DNA from: an uncultured Lachnospiraceae bacterium
GTDB taxonomy: Bacteria; Bacillota; Clostridia; Lachnospirales; Lachnospiraceae
Assembly: GCA_947652925.1 (NCBI GenBank)
Contig: CANTEW010000002.1
Coordinates: forward strand, 62,001 to 126,000
DNA: 64,000 bases
Direction of reading: 5' to 3'
Of this stretch, positions 35,108 through 44,144 are shown piece after piece (within the stretch, counting starts at the first letter, position 1; every line of letters begins with the position of its first letter). The notes under the pieces were generated by a model. The model was not told the DNA's origin, made no database searches, and saw only the letters and a program-made list of their open reading frames with translations. The position numbers were made by a program, and so were the translations under genes.

Positions 35108-36276
35108 TAGATTTTCTCCATATCTTTCCTGTTCAGCTGTCTGAACATCCCGATCGTCCGGGTATCTTCATAACTGCATTTGAAAGCCAGCTCCTGGATC
35201 TGCCCATCATCCAGATGGAGTCCCAGTCCTCCCAGATCCGTGGGCATCTTAATGGAACGGAAGAAATCCTCCAATGCCTCGATCCCTGACAGAGCTGTCT
35301 TTTCAAAATCCATCCCGTCACAGGAGATGCCGAATACATTCGTGGCAAACTGTGCAAAACGCTCTGGGTTCACCTCATAGACATATCTGGCCCAGCTCCC
35401 CCATATGGCAGCCAGAGCCGCCCCATGGGTCACATCGAACATACCTCCCAGCTCATGGGCCAGCTGGTGGCAGGCCCAGTCACCCCCGCCTGTACCGCAG
35501 CCCATCAGACCATTGTGGGACAGGCTGCCGGCCCACATGATCTCCGCCCGCGCATTATAATTGCCAGGCTCCGTCATCAGGATGCGTGCATTATAGATGA
35601 CCGTCTGCATGAGGGCCTCGCTCATGCCATCTACGATCTCCATCGTCTCGATGTTCACAAAATAGCGCTCCATCGTATGCATCAATATATCCACGCAGCC
35701 GCTCTCCGTCTGGTATTGGGGCAGCGTATAGGTGAGCCGTGGATTTAAGACAGCGAACCGGCACCGTCCCGCATCACTGTGACAGCTGCGTTTCAGCCAC
35801 CCATCTTCATTGGTGATCACTGAAGAATCACTCATCTCACTCCCGGCGGCGGCGATCGTCACGATGGCTCCAATGGGCAGGCAATCTCCCGCTTTCCGCG
35901 CACGTGTATAAAAATCCCATACGTCGCCCGCAGGGTCAGCTGCACCATAGCCGATCGCCTTGCTGGAATCGATCACGCTGCCCCCGCCCACAGCTAAGAT
36001 AAAGTCCACGCCTTCTTTTCTGCAGAGCGCGATCCCTTCATATACTTTCGAGAGCCGGGGATTTGGCCGTACCCCGCCCAGAGTCACATAGGCGATACCC
36101 GCCTCTCTCAGAGAAGAAAATACCTGGTCAAGGAGACCTGAATCTTCTGCACTCTTTCCCCCATAATGGACCAATACTCTCTTTCCACCACATTCTTTTA
36201 TCAACTCTCCCACCTGCAGATGTGTATCTTTGCCAAAGACTACCCGCGTGGGTGCATAAAATCCAAAATTTCTCAT
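35071..36276 (-). CDS. Iron-containing alcohol dehydrogenase (YugJ/BdhA-like)
   Basis: NAD(P)H-dependent group III alcohol dehydrogenase, likely reducing short aldehydes to alcohols in fermentation. It has 401 residues, with the nucleotide-binding GGGSVIDSSKAIGYGA and metal ligands spread over VDILMHTMERYF and ACHQLAHELGGMFDVTHGAA. The sequence is closest in style to the butanol dehydrogenase/YugJ subgroup (MRNFGFYAPTRVVFGKDTH start). AAGGAGGAG lies upstream of the ATG at 36276. It converges on ansA with a 37-base overlap. The physiological substrate is not known. Confidence 0.92.
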   Translation of the reverse strand: MRNFGFYAPTRVVFGKDTHLQVGELIKECGGKRVLVHYGGKSAEDSGLLDQVFSSLREAGIAYVTLGGVRPNPRLSKVYEGIALCRKEGVDFILAVGGGSVIDSSKAIGYGAADPAGDVWDFYTRARKAGDCLPIGAIVTIAAAGSEMSDSSVITNEDGWLKRSCHSDAGRCRFAVLNPRLTYTLPQYQTESGCVDILMHTMERYFVNIETMEIVDGMSEALMQTVIYNARILMTEPGNYNARAEIMWAGSLSHNGLMGCGTGGGDWACHQLAHELGGMFDVTHGAALAAIWGSWARYVYEVNPERFAQFATNVFGISCDGMDFEKTALSGIEALEDFFRSIKMPTDLGGLGLHLDDGQIQELAFKCSYEDTRTIGMFRQLNRKDMEKIYHIANGDSSLRS

Positions 36277-36381
36277 CTTTATCGATCTCCTCCTTATAAA
36301 AAATATCTTATCACATTCTGTCGATCCTTTCAATTTCCAACTGCACTTGTTTTTGCTGCGCGGATATTTGTCTTTATATGG

Positions 36382-36410
36382 TTGACGCGAAGGGGAGTTA
36401 TGGATATAAT
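36382..36410 (+). promoter_or_regulatory. glyA promoter
   Basis: TTGACG, 17 bases, perfect TATAAT: a near-consensus sigma-A promoter. The expected transcript start is about 72 bases before the glyA ATG. The leader is too short for a known glycine riboswitch, and none is seen. Confidence 0.8.
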
Positions 36411-36488
36411 AGATAAGTCGACATAGGATATTTTTATGAAGGTAGATTTAGAACAAGAATACACTGATAGATTATGGAGGAGAGATTT

Positions 36489-37727
36489 ATGTATTCCATG
36501 CAAGATATTGAGAGTGTGGATCCAAAGATCGCAAAGCTGATACAGGACGAGATCGCCAGGCAGGATTCCCACATCGAATTGATCGCCTCAGAAAACTGGG
36601 CGAGTAAGTCTGTCATGTCTGCCATGGGCAGCGTCTTAACTAATAAATATGCAGAAGGATATCCGGGCAAACGCTTCTACGGTGGCTGTGACTGTGTAGA
36701 TGGCGTGGAGAGACTGGCGATCGAACGTGCAAAGACATTATTCCAATGCACCTATGCCAATGTACAGCCCCATTCCGGTTCCCAGGCGAATATGGCTGTC
36801 TTTTTTGCCCTGCTCCGGCCCGGAGATCCCATACTGGGGATGGATCTGGCCCACGGCGGACATTTGACCCATGGGAGCCCGGCGAACATGTCCGGCTCAT
36901 ATTACAAAGTATATTCTTATGGGACAGATGACAATGGTGTCATAGATTATGAACAGGTAGAACAGCTCGCCCTCAAATATAGACCCCGATTGATCGTAGC
37001 CGGTGCCAGTGCGTACGGACGCATCATTGATTTCAAGAGATTCCGGGAGATCGCGGATAAAGTGGGAGCATATCTGATGGCAGATATCGCCCATATCGCC
37101 GGACTGATCGTAGCCGGACTGCACCCCAGTCCGATCCCGTACGCCCATGTGACCACTAGCACGACACACAAGACTCTGCGGGGACCCAGGGGCGGACTGA
37201 TCTTGAGCAGCGAGGAGTTTGCAAAAGAACATGATCTGAACAAAGCCGTATTCCCGGGCATCCAGGGCGGACCCCTGATGCATGTGATCGCGGCAAAAGC
37301 CGTATGTTTCCAGGAAGCCCTCCAGCCTGCGTATAAAGAATATGCAAAAAATATCGTGGAAAATGCTTCCGCACTGTGTGAAAGCCTCAAAAAACGCGGC
37401 ATCAAGATCGTATCCGGCAAGACGGAAAACCATCTGATGCTGGTAGACCTGGCCGAAAAAGACATAAGCGGAAAAGAGATGGAAGCTCTCCTGGACAGCG
37501 CAAATATCACCTGCAATAAAAATGCCATCCCCAACGACCCTCGGTCGCTCCTTGTCACCAGCGGTATCCGCTTAGGGACAGCCGCCGTGACAGCCCGAGG
37601 GATGGTGACTGAAGATATGGATAAGATTGCACAGGCGATCGCATTGATGATCGAAAGCCCGGAAAACAGACCGCAGGCCAGAGAGATCGTCAGAGGATTG
37701 ACAGAGAAGTATCCTTTGATAGGATAA
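36489..37727 (+). CDS. glyA: Serine hydroxymethyltransferase
   Basis: PLP enzyme converting serine and tetrahydrofolate to glycine and methylene-tetrahydrofolate. The 412 residues include [31 protein letters not shown], the PLP lysine in [18 protein letters not shown] and the folate-side motif. The ATG at 36489 follows GGAGGAGAG. An ATG five codons earlier overlaps that SD. It is a single gene with its own promoter and a palindromic terminator. Confidence 0.97.
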   Translation: MYSMQDIESVDPKIAKLIQDEIARQDSHIELIASENWASKSVMSAMGSVLTNKYAEGYPGKRFYGGCDCVDGVERLAIERAKTLFQCTYANVQPHSGSQANMAVFFALLRPGDPILGMDLAHGGHLTHGSPANMSGSYYKVYSYGTDDNGVIDYEQVEQLALKYRPRLIVAGASAYGRIIDFKRFREIADKVGAYLMADIAHIAGLIVAGLHPSPIPYAHVTTSTTHKTLRGPRGGLILSSEEFAKEHDLNKAVFPGIQGGPLMHVIAAKAVCFQEALQPAYKEYAKNIVENASALCESLKKRGIKIVSGKTENHLMLVDLAEKDISGKEMEALLDSANITCNKNAIPNDPRSLLVTSGIRLGTAAVTARGMVTEDMDKIAQAIALMIESPENRPQAREIVRGLTEKYPLIG

Positions 37728-37758
37728 GATAAAAAGGGGCGATCGCCCCTTTTTATCT
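37725..37758. terminator. Perfect-palindrome bidirectional terminator
   Basis: A perfect 34-base palindrome with GGGGCGATCGCCCC at its centre, flanked by A5/T5 runs in both directions. It overlaps the last bases of glyA and lies 8 bases from the stop of the opposing DUF3881 gene, so it can serve both. Confidence 0.9.
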
Positions 37759-37765
37759 TGTCTTC

Positions 37766-38641
37766 TTAAAAATATATCTCACCCTGGAGCCAGACGATAC
37801 CTTTAAATCTCCTTCCTTTTTCCGGCTCACCCAACAGATCTTTTTCATTGATACAGACATCGAACTGGATATCATGACATTCGATCGTCATCTGATATAT
37901 CTTTTCATTTGTCATCGTATTCTGGAAATCTACACATTCCATGATCTCGCCCATCACATTATACTGGTCACACTCGATCCCGTAAGGCATAAAATACGAA
38001 TCAACGATCGTAAAGACATCCTCTGTCTCCACCCTTTTTGATATCATGGAATATGTGTCGATATCATCGATGGTCAGATTTTCCATGGCCTCCTCATCAC
38101 CCTTGCGCGCTTCCGCGATCAACTGGTTCCTATTCTGGGTGATCTCCTGTTCAATGCGGACTTGCTCTTTGTCCTTCTGTACAGGAAGGAGTATCTTCCC
38201 TTCGCATGCCAATGCAGACAATGTGACAGGGATATGATCCAGGAAAAGATCTTTCTTGTTCAGATTACTCACATATTCCCCTGCATTCTGTATATAAAAG
38301 ATCAGACTCACCCCTATGCGGATATCATCGCAGATACCCGCATAAGACTTCTTGCTGGCATGTTGTTCGATCGCCAGCTGTTCCTGTGTCGTGACCCCTG
38401 TACCCCTGAAAAAGGGAAAGTAATAATCCATGTGGAATCGATCTTCCTCATCATATTCACCACATACTGTGATACCGCAGTCGCATCCATAATTTTTTGA
38501 AAATTCTGCAAAAAGACAATCCGGATGGGACTCTGCGACTATCTTCTCGTCATAAGAATCGACCACCTCTTCCAAGATCTTTTCCAGATCATTTATCTTT
38601 CTTAAATTTGAAAATCCTATGGATCGTAGAAATTTATGCAT
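37766..38641 (-). CDS. DUF3881-family protein, unknown function
   Basis: A 291-residue soluble protein of a family largely limited to Lachnospiraceae. It begins MHKFLRSIGFSNLRKINDLE. A middle segment GITVCGEYDEEDRFHMDYYF and EQHASKKSYAGICDDIRIGV are the most distinctive parts. It is acidic with several cysteines and has no signal peptide or membrane helix. GGGAGGGG precedes the ATG at 38641. It lies 20 bases after serS and is probably co-transcribed with it. Family assignment is from memory of the sequence style. Function is unknown. Confidence 0.75.
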   Translation of the reverse strand: MHKFLRSIGFSNLRKINDLEKILEEVVDSYDEKIVAESHPDCLFAEFSKNYGCDCGITVCGEYDEEDRFHMDYYFPFFRGTGVTTQEQLAIEQHASKKSYAGICDDIRIGVSLIFYIQNAGEYVSNLNKKDLFLDHIPVTLSALACEGKILLPVQKDKEQVRIEQEITQNRNQLIAEARKGDEEAMENLTIDDIDTYSMISKRVETEDVFTIVDSYFMPYGIECDQYNVMGEIMECVDFQNTMTNEKIYQMTIECHDIQFDVCINEKDLLGEPEKGRRFKGIVWLQGEIYF

Positions 38642-38661
38642 ACTTCCCCTCCCTGTTTTGA

Positions 38662-39948
38662 TCAAGAACTTTTTATTAATCTATCTTTTCCTCCCATATA
38701 AGGACGCAGCACTTCCGGGATATTTACATTACCGTCTCTATCCAGATTATTTTCCAAAAAAGCGATCAACATTCTTGGCGGAGCTGCTACTGTATTATTT
38801 AATGTATGCGCCAGATATTTTTTCTCCTTACCATTGACCCTGATCTTCAGCCGGCGAGCCTGTGCATCTCCCAGATTCGAACAGCTCCCCACTTCAAAAT
38901 ATTTTTTCTGCCTTGGGGACCAGGCCTCCACGTCTATAGACTTCACTTTCAGATCTGCCAGATCGCCGGAACAGCACTCCAGAGTGCGCACTGGGATATC
39001 CAAAGATCTGAACAGATCCACTGTATTCTGCCATAACTTATCAAACCACATCTTGCTCTCTTCTGGGCTGCAGATCACCACCATCTCCTGCTTCTCGAAT
39101 TGATGGATGCGGTATACACCTCTCTCTTCCAGGCCATGGGCACCTTTTTCTTTTCTGAAACAGGGAGAATAGCTGGTCAGTGTGAGAGGGAGCTGATCCT
39201 CCGGTATGATGGTATCGATAAATTTTCCGATCATAGAATGTTCACTCGTCCCGATCAGATACAGATCTTCCCCTTCGATTTTATACATCATCGCTTCCAT
39301 TTCCGCAAAGCTCATGACTCCTGTGACCACATCGCTGCGGATCATAAAGGGAGGCACACAATAAGTAAAACCTCTGTCGATCATAAAGTCTCTCGCGTAA
39401 CTGATCACAGCGGAGTGGAGCCTAGCGATATCACCCATCAGGTAATAAAACCCATTACCAGCGACTTTACGGGCGCTGTCCAGATCCAACCCTTGGAAAC
39501 TCTCCATGATCTGTGCATGATAAGGGATCTCATAGTCTGGGACTACAGGATCGCCGTATTTCTGTACTTCCACATTTTCGCTGTCATCTTTGCCGATAGG
39601 GACAGACGGATCGATGATGTTCGGTATGATCATCATGATTTCTTTGATCTTTCCTTCTACTTCTTTTTCCCTTACAGACAGCTCTTCTATCCTCTTGCCG
39701 CTGGCAGCAACTTCCTGTTTGACCTTCTCTGCCTCCTCTTTCTTGCCTTGTCCCATCAAAGCCCCGATCTGTTTGGATACTTTATTGCGGTTCGCCCGCA
39801 GGGCCTCTACTTCCTGCTTGATCTGCCTGTTTTCCTGATCCAATGCCAAAACTTCATCTACAGATGCTATTTTTTCATCCTGGAATTTTTTTCGTATATT
39901 CTCCTTCACTGCATCTGGATCTTCTCTTAAAAATTTTATATCGATCAT
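38662..39948 (-). CDS. serS: Seryl-tRNA synthetase, divergent type
   Basis: Charges tRNA-Ser with serine. The 428 residues have an N-terminal tRNA-binding coiled coil (about 25-105) and a class II catalytic core. Motif 2 reads SYSPCFRKEKGAHGLEERGV and YRIHQFEKQEM. The pre-motif segment is LYLIGTSEHSMIGKF, and motif 3 is LNNTVAAPPRMLIAFLENN. These differ from the usual bacterial forms (for example TAEV and LNGSGLAVGR) and resemble a variant seen in archaea and some Clostridia. The ATG at 39948 sits 9 bases after AAAGGA. The ATG two codons earlier is too close. No T-box leader is seen. Confidence 0.93.
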   Translation of the reverse strand: MIDIKFLREDPDAVKENIRKKFQDEKIASVDEVLALDQENRQIKQEVEALRANRNKVSKQIGALMGQGKKEEAEKVKQEVAASGKRIEELSVREKEVEGKIKEIMMIIPNIIDPSVPIGKDDSENVEVQKYGDPVVPDYEIPYHAQIMESFQGLDLDSARKVAGNGFYYLMGDIARLHSAVISYARDFMIDRGFTYCVPPFMIRSDVVTGVMSFAEMEAMMYKIEGEDLYLIGTSEHSMIGKFIDTIIPEDQLPLTLTSYSPCFRKEKGAHGLEERGVYRIHQFEKQEMVVICSPEESKMWFDKLWQNTVDLFRSLDIPVRTLECCSGDLADLKVKSIDVEAWSPRQKKYFEVGSCSNLGDAQARRLKIRVNGKEKKYLAHTLNNTVAAPPRMLIAFLENNLDRDGNVNIPEVLRPYMGGKDRLIKSS

Positions 39949-39969
39949 GATCATTTTTCCTTTCTATCA

Positions 39970-40503
39970 TTATTGATCTGCTCCGTTTTCCACACTCTCA
40001 GCCAATCCGAAATTCACAGCTTTTCGCAGAGCCTCCACTTCTTCCTGGCTCAACATAACATAAGATTCACCTTTTACAATCTCCTTCAGATATAAAAAAC
40101 AGTTATCCCTGCTATGTATCGCGTTTAAGATCACGCCTGTATTATTTTTATCCAATAATGCCAAGACGAAACTCATCTTCCCACCTACATCGTCAAACGC
40201 ATCATATTTCTCCACGCCATATTTGCTAAACAACCGTCCATAATTTTTTCTTAATACCTCTATCCTCTGTTCATGCTGTTCATTTGCCTGTACCAGTCTT
40301 TCCAGATCGCGAAAGTGGTGGACAAAGACCTTTTCTAGAGATTGCCCATCTTTTCCTTTCATAAACCCCCTATATTTTTTTTCTAGTCTCCGGATCCGTG
40401 CACCCATACGAAACACGACTAAAAAAAGTATCACAATAAATACAGCTAATATCAAGATCACGATAGCCGGATCCATCCCAACACTTGTAAAAAAATCATT
40501 CAT
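39970..40503 (-). CDS. DUF4446-family membrane-anchored protein
   Basis: A 177-residue protein. The N-terminal membrane helix (MDPAIVILILAVFIVILFLV) is followed by a cytoplasmic helical/coiled region (LERLVQANEQHEQRIEVLRK) and a conserved FDDVGGKMSFVLALLDKNNT segment, typical of DUF4446. Members occur near parB in Clostridia, and here the gene follows parB by 14 bases. No function is known. Membrane tethering beside the partition genes is suggestive but unproven. Confidence 0.85.
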   Translation of the reverse strand: MNDFFTSVGMDPAIVILILAVFIVILFLVVFRMGARIRRLEKKYRGFMKGKDGQSLEKVFVHHFRDLERLVQANEQHEQRIEVLRKNYGRLFSKYGVEKYDAFDDVGGKMSFVLALLDKNNTGVILNAIHSRDNCFLYLKEIVKGESYVMLSQEEVEALRKAVNFGLAESVENGADQ

Positions 40504-40517
40504 ATGTATTCTCTCCC

Positions 40518-41414
40518 CTACCCAATGGATTCAAATATCTCAATGATCCTTTCCAATTCATCCTGTGAATAATATTCGATCTCTATCTTCCCCTTATTAT
40601 TTTTCTTTCTATTGATCGTCACCTTCGTCCCTACGATACCCTTCATCTTATCTTCCAGTCTTTCATAGATCGCGTTCTCTGCAGGATCTTCTATGATCTC
40701 ACTTTTCTTTACAGGATCCAGTATATTCTTGATCAGCTTCTCAGTCTCCCGCACACTCAGCTTTTCGTCAAAGATACGGGTCGCCAGTTCAACCTGTTCT
40801 GTCGGATCCGTGATCGCCAGTAAAGCCCTGGCATGTCCCGTCGTGAGCATCTCTGCGACCAACATTTCCTGGACTTTCTCATCTAATTTTAACAGGCGCA
40901 GAGAATTCGTCACAGCGGTCCTGCTCTTTGAGACCCGCTCTGCAACTTCATCCTGCTTTAACTGAAATTCTTCCAGCAGCCTTTTAAAAGCCATCGCTTC
41001 TTCGATCGGATTCAGATCCTCTCTCTGGATATTTTCTATCAAGGAGATCTCCACGATCTCCTGTTCTGAATATTCCCTTATGATGACTGGTATCTCCTTG
41101 ATCCCCGCGATCTTAGCCGCCCGCCATCTCCGTTCGCCTGCAATGATCTCATAGTATTCCTTTTTATCAAGGACCAGCAGAGGCTGTAATACACCGTATT
41201 GCTTAATGGATTCCGCCAGTTCCAGTAAAGAATCCTCATCAAATTGTTTTCGGGGCTGTTCTCTATTTGGCTCGACTTTTGATAATCTCACAAGAACAAC
41301 CCCATCCTTGTTCTCAGTCTGCCCAGTCTCATTATTTGTACTTGGCCTATCTGAATGGTGGTCAGGGATCAATGAGTCAAGTCCCTTTCCCAAACCAGGT
41401 TTTCTAACAGCCAT
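40518..41414 (-). CDS. parB: Chromosome partitioning protein ParB (Spo0J)
   Basis: CTP-dependent clamp that loads at parS sites and organises the origin. The 298 residues begin MAVRKPGLGKGLDSLIPDH. The N-terminal domain carries LVLDKKEYYEIIAGERRWRA (box II, CTP-binding arginine patch), then a helix-turn-helix (QDEVAERVSKSRTAVTNSLR). The C-terminal dimerisation segment is GKIEIEYYSQDELERIIEIF. The start is ATG 41414, which has GGAGG upstream. It overlaps parA by 11 bases. Two parS sites are 0.85 kb away. Confidence 0.97.
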   Translation of the reverse strand: MAVRKPGLGKGLDSLIPDHHSDRPSTNNETGQTENKDGVVLVRLSKVEPNREQPRKQFDEDSLLELAESIKQYGVLQPLLVLDKKEYYEIIAGERRWRAAKIAGIKEIPVIIREYSEQEIVEISLIENIQREDLNPIEEAMAFKRLLEEFQLKQDEVAERVSKSRTAVTNSLRLLKLDEKVQEMLVAEMLTTGHARALLAITDPTEQVELATRIFDEKLSVRETEKLIKNILDPVKKSEIIEDPAENAIYERLEDKMKGIVGTKVTINRKKNNKGKIEIEYYSQDELERIIEIFESIG

Positions 41415-42189
41415 CTTTTCCTCCATTTCCTCCCTTATTGATCACTTCCTCAGCCAAAAGACGATAACTCTCTGCTCCGGCTGATCTTGCATCATATATA
41501 TTAATGGGCATTCCATGGCTGGGAGCCTCTGCTAAACGTACATTTCTCGGTATGATCGTTTTATAGATGTTTTGTTTCAGATTATCTTTCACATTCTCAA
41601 CGACTTCCAGCGATAGATTCGTCCTGGCATCATACATAGTGAACACCACACCCTCGATCTCAAGACGAGGATTCAATCGATCTTGGACCAACTGGATCGT
41701 ATGGACCAATTGGGATAGACCCTCCAAGGCATAATATTCACATTGTATAGGCACGATGATAGAATCAGCGGCAGTCATGGCATTGATCGTCAACATACTC
41801 AGTGATGGCGGACAATCCATGATCATAAAATCAAAATCATCGTGGATCTCTTTCACTGCCTCCCTCAATATATATTCCTTGTTCTCAATGCCTATCAACT
41901 CGATCTCCGCCCCAGCCAATTCCATATTTGACGGGATCAAAGACAAAGACTGCTGGATCTCAGGCAGGATACATTCCCTTATATCTGCTTCCCCCAATAA
42001 CAATTCATAAAGTGTATTCTCCGAACCATTCTTATCAATCCCAAGTCCACTTGTCGTGTTGCCCTGTGGATCAATGTCTATGACTAAAACTCGTTTACCC
42101 ATTTCAGCAAGACAAGATCCCAGATTTATCGTAGTCGTAGATTTTCCAACCCCACCCTTTTGATTAGCGATCGCTATAACTCTTCCCAA
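41404..42189 (-). CDS. parA: Chromosome partitioning ATPase ParA (Soj)
   Basis: ParA/MinD-family ATPase that works with ParB in origin segregation and regulates DnaA in Bacillus. The 261 residues begin GRVIAIANQKGGVGKSTTTI (deviant Walker A), with VIDIDPQGN and DFMIMDCPPSL. The start codon is TTG at 42189, with GGAGGAGG 9 bases upstream. An extended -10 (TGTTATAAT, 42224-42232) lies just before it. The parS sites are in the same upstream gap. Confidence 0.97.
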   Translation of the reverse strand: MGRVIAIANQKGGVGKSTTTINLGSCLAEMGKRVLVIDIDPQGNTTSGLGIDKNGSENTLYELLLGEADIRECILPEIQQSLSLIPSNMELAGAEIELIGIENKEYILREAVKEIHDDFDFMIMDCPPSLSMLTINAMTAADSIIVPIQCEYYALEGLSQLVHTIQLVQDRLNPRLEIEGVVFTMYDARTNLSLEVVENVKDNLKQNIYKTIIPRNVRLAEAPSHGMPINIYDARSAGAESYRLLAEEVINKGGNGGKDGC

Positions 42190-42264
42190 ATTATGATTCC
42201 TCCTCCGTTTTTACATCTAAGATATTATAACACTTTTCTATTTGAATATCTATATAAAAAGAAA

Positions 42265-42280
42265 TGTTTCACGTGAAACA
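42265..42280. other. parS site 1
   Basis: TGTTTCACGTGAAACA, an exact match to the 16-base ParB-binding consensus, extended one base on each side by AT pairs. It lies upstream of parA. Confidence 0.97.
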
Positions 42281-42308
42281 TGCAACAGTTTTGGATCTTT
42301 TTATATTA

Positions 42309-42324
42309 TGTTTCACGTGAAACA
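42309..42324. other. parS site 2
   Basis: A second exact TGTTTCACGTGAAACA, 44 bases (about four helical turns) from the first, ending 8 bases before the -35 of the orphan hydrolase promoter. Confidence 0.97.
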
Positions 42325-42332
42325 TTTTTCTC

Positions 42333-42361
42333 TTGTATCTCTTCAAATTTTCACGTATAAT
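42333..42361 (+). promoter_or_regulatory. Promoter of the orphan hydrolase gene
   Basis: TTGTAT, 17 bases, perfect TATAAT, immediately downstream of parS site 2 and 30 bases before the ATG. ParB spreading from parS could affect it (inference). Confidence 0.7.
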
Positions 42362-42391
42362 GATTAGTATATGATCATAAGGAGGTTCCAC

Positions 42392-43357
42392 ATGAATAAA
42401 CACAGACATAGATTTTCCATTTTCAGTATCCTATTCACCATAGCCCTGGGTTGTATCCACGTTGCGAATAAGATCATCATCGCCTCATCATCCTTGAAAA
42501 AATCTCTTCCAGATGAACATGATCTTTACCAATGGAAATTCGGTAAGATCTTTTACACAAAAAAAGGCTCCGGCAGACCTCTTCTATTGGTCCACAACCT
42601 GCAGCCTGGATCTTCCAGCTGCGAGTGGAAAAAGATACAGACAGCCCTATCCAAAAAATATGAAGTATACGCCCTTGATCTTCTGGGATGTGGAGGATCT
42701 GATAAACCTAAGATAACCTACACAAACTATCTCTATGTGCAGCTTTTGTGCGACTTTACGAAAAACGTGATCGGCAAAAAAACAGATGTGATCGCCAGTG
42801 GATACTCCGGCTCATTCAGCCTGATGGCCTGTCGAAACGATGAGGATATCTTCAATAAGATCATCCTTGTAAATCCACCCTCTTTTAAAGAATTAAATGA
42901 GATACCAACAAAAAATTCTCAGATGCAGAAATTTATATTAGAAATGCCGATCATCGGTACTATGATCTACAACATACTTATGTGCCGTCAAAATATCGAT
43001 CATGTATTTGTGGAAAACTTATTTTTCAATCCATTTCGTTTGGATCCTGATTTTGTGGATCTCTATTATGAAAACGCCCACGCCGACAATTGCGGCAGTA
43101 AATATCTGTATGCCAGCCGGGTAGGAAAATACACAAACATAAATATCATCAATTGTATCCGTGAGACAGACCGCAGTATCTATATCATAGAGGGAGATTA
43201 CGAAAAAGATGGAGAAAACATTTTGCAAGCCTACACTGGCCACAATCCATCCATCGAGACTTTTTCCATCCAACATGCAAAACATTTTCCCCACATCGAA
43301 AATCCAGAGGATTTCATAAAGCAGACTGATATCTTTCTTGATCAAAGTATTCTTTAA
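42392..43357 (+). CDS. Alpha/beta-hydrolase-fold protein with N-terminal membrane anchor
   Basis: A 321-residue protein, probably anchored by an N-terminal hydrophobic helix (FSIFSILFTIALGCIHVANK). The rest is an alpha/beta hydrolase: GSGRPLLLVHNLQPGSSS (oxyanion region), the nucleophile elbow SGYSGSFSLMA, YALDLLGCGGSDKP and the catalytic His in IQHAKHFPHIENP. The elbow reads G-Y-S-G-S, so the usual final Gly of GxSxG is Ser. AGGAGG precedes the ATG. It is a lone gene oriented against replication, between parAB and rsmG, with its own promoter and terminator. The substrate is unknown. Confidence 0.8.
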   Translation: MNKHRHRFSIFSILFTIALGCIHVANKIIIASSSLKKSLPDEHDLYQWKFGKIFYTKKGSGRPLLLVHNLQPGSSSCEWKKIQTALSKKYEVYALDLLGCGGSDKPKITYTNYLYVQLLCDFTKNVIGKKTDVIASGYSGSFSLMACRNDEDIFNKIILVNPPSFKELNEIPTKNSQMQKFILEMPIIGTMIYNILMCRQNIDHVFVENLFFNPFRLDPDFVDLYYENAHADNCGSKYLYASRVGKYTNINIINCIRETDRSIYIIEGDYEKDGENILQAYTGHNPSIETFSIQHAKHFPHIENPEDFIKQTDIFLDQSIL

Positions 43358-43402
43358 AAAAAGATCACCATCCACATTCAAAACGCGGATGGTGATCTTT
43401 TT
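43358..43402. terminator. Bidirectional terminator between hydrolase and rsmG
   Basis: Sixteen-base perfect arms AAAAAGATCACCATCC/GGATGGTGATCTTTTT with a 13-base loop, starting right after the hydrolase stop and ending 5 bases before the rsmG stop. A5 and T5 tracts flank it, so it works on both strands. Confidence 0.9.
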
Positions 43403-43406
43403 GCCA

Positions 43407-44138
43407 CTACAAAGGCATTTTCCCAGGAACACCATTTTTTCTCGGATATTTTCCTGGCGTCCTTTTTTCCTTTTGGATATGGATCAATGATCTGTCCATA
43501 TCCGATCCCGGGATCACAAGATCTTTTTTCTCTATGATCTTTCCCCCCAGTGATCTGACGGCCTTTTGAGCCTGTTCTAATTCCTCTTGGATCTTACTGG
43601 ATTTATACGCCACAAAATGTTTTTTCAGACTGACCAGCGGAAGGCAATACTCAGAAAGGACTGACATATTTGCAACAGCCCGTGAAACGCACAGATCAAA
43701 TCTCTCCCGATACATTTTATCCCTTCCATATTCCTCTGCCCTCCCATGTACTGTCGTTACAGATCTTAACTCCAATGCATCGACCAGAGCATCCAAAAAA
43801 CGTATCCTCTTATTAAGAGAATCCAAAAGGACTAATTGTATATGGGGGAAAACAATCTTCAGCGGTATCCCAGGGAATCCCGCTCCCGTTCCCACGTCGA
43901 TCACCTTCTCGATCTGCCCCAGATCCATATGAGATAACTGCACGATACACAGACTGTCCAGAAAATGTTTTCTGATCACGTCCTCATATTCTGTAATGCT
44001 TGTCAGATTCATCCGACTATTCCATTCCAACAATAAGTGGTGATAATCTTCAAATTGCTGTACTTGTCTTTCCGTAAGATCAATGTCTAATCTCTTACAT
44101 CCTTCAATCAATATCTCCATCTTTTTATGATCCTTCAT
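43407..44138 (-). CDS. rsmG: 16S rRNA m7G527 methyltransferase RsmG (GidB)
   Basis: SAM-dependent methyltransferase acting on 16S rRNA. The 243 residues include the SAM site VIDVGTGAGFPGIPLKIVFP, FEDYHHLLLEWNSRMNLTSI and FDLCVSRAVANMSVLSEYCL. The C-terminal tail (RTPGKYPRKNGVPGKMPL) is typical. It follows mnmG by 6 bases in the mnmE-mnmG-rsmG order common near origins. Confidence 0.96.
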   Translation of the reverse strand: MKDHKKMEILIEGCKRLDIDLTERQVQQFEDYHHLLLEWNSRMNLTSITEYEDVIRKHFLDSLCIVQLSHMDLGQIEKVIDVGTGAGFPGIPLKIVFPHIQLVLLDSLNKRIRFLDALVDALELRSVTTVHGRAEEYGRDKMYRERFDLCVSRAVANMSVLSEYCLPLVSLKKHFVAYKSSKIQEELEQAQKAVRSLGGKIIEKKDLVIPGSDMDRSLIHIQKEKRTPGKYPRKNGVPGKMPL

Positions 44139-44144
44139 ATCCTA

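Noticed and set aside
36411..36488. Riboswitch before glyA
   Set aside because: Only about 70 bases lie between promoter and gene, with no glycine, THF or SAM aptamer features visible.
38662..40503. T-box leader for serS
   Set aside because: The gap before serS is about 20 bases and contains no T-box sequence. serS follows the DUF4446 gene directly.
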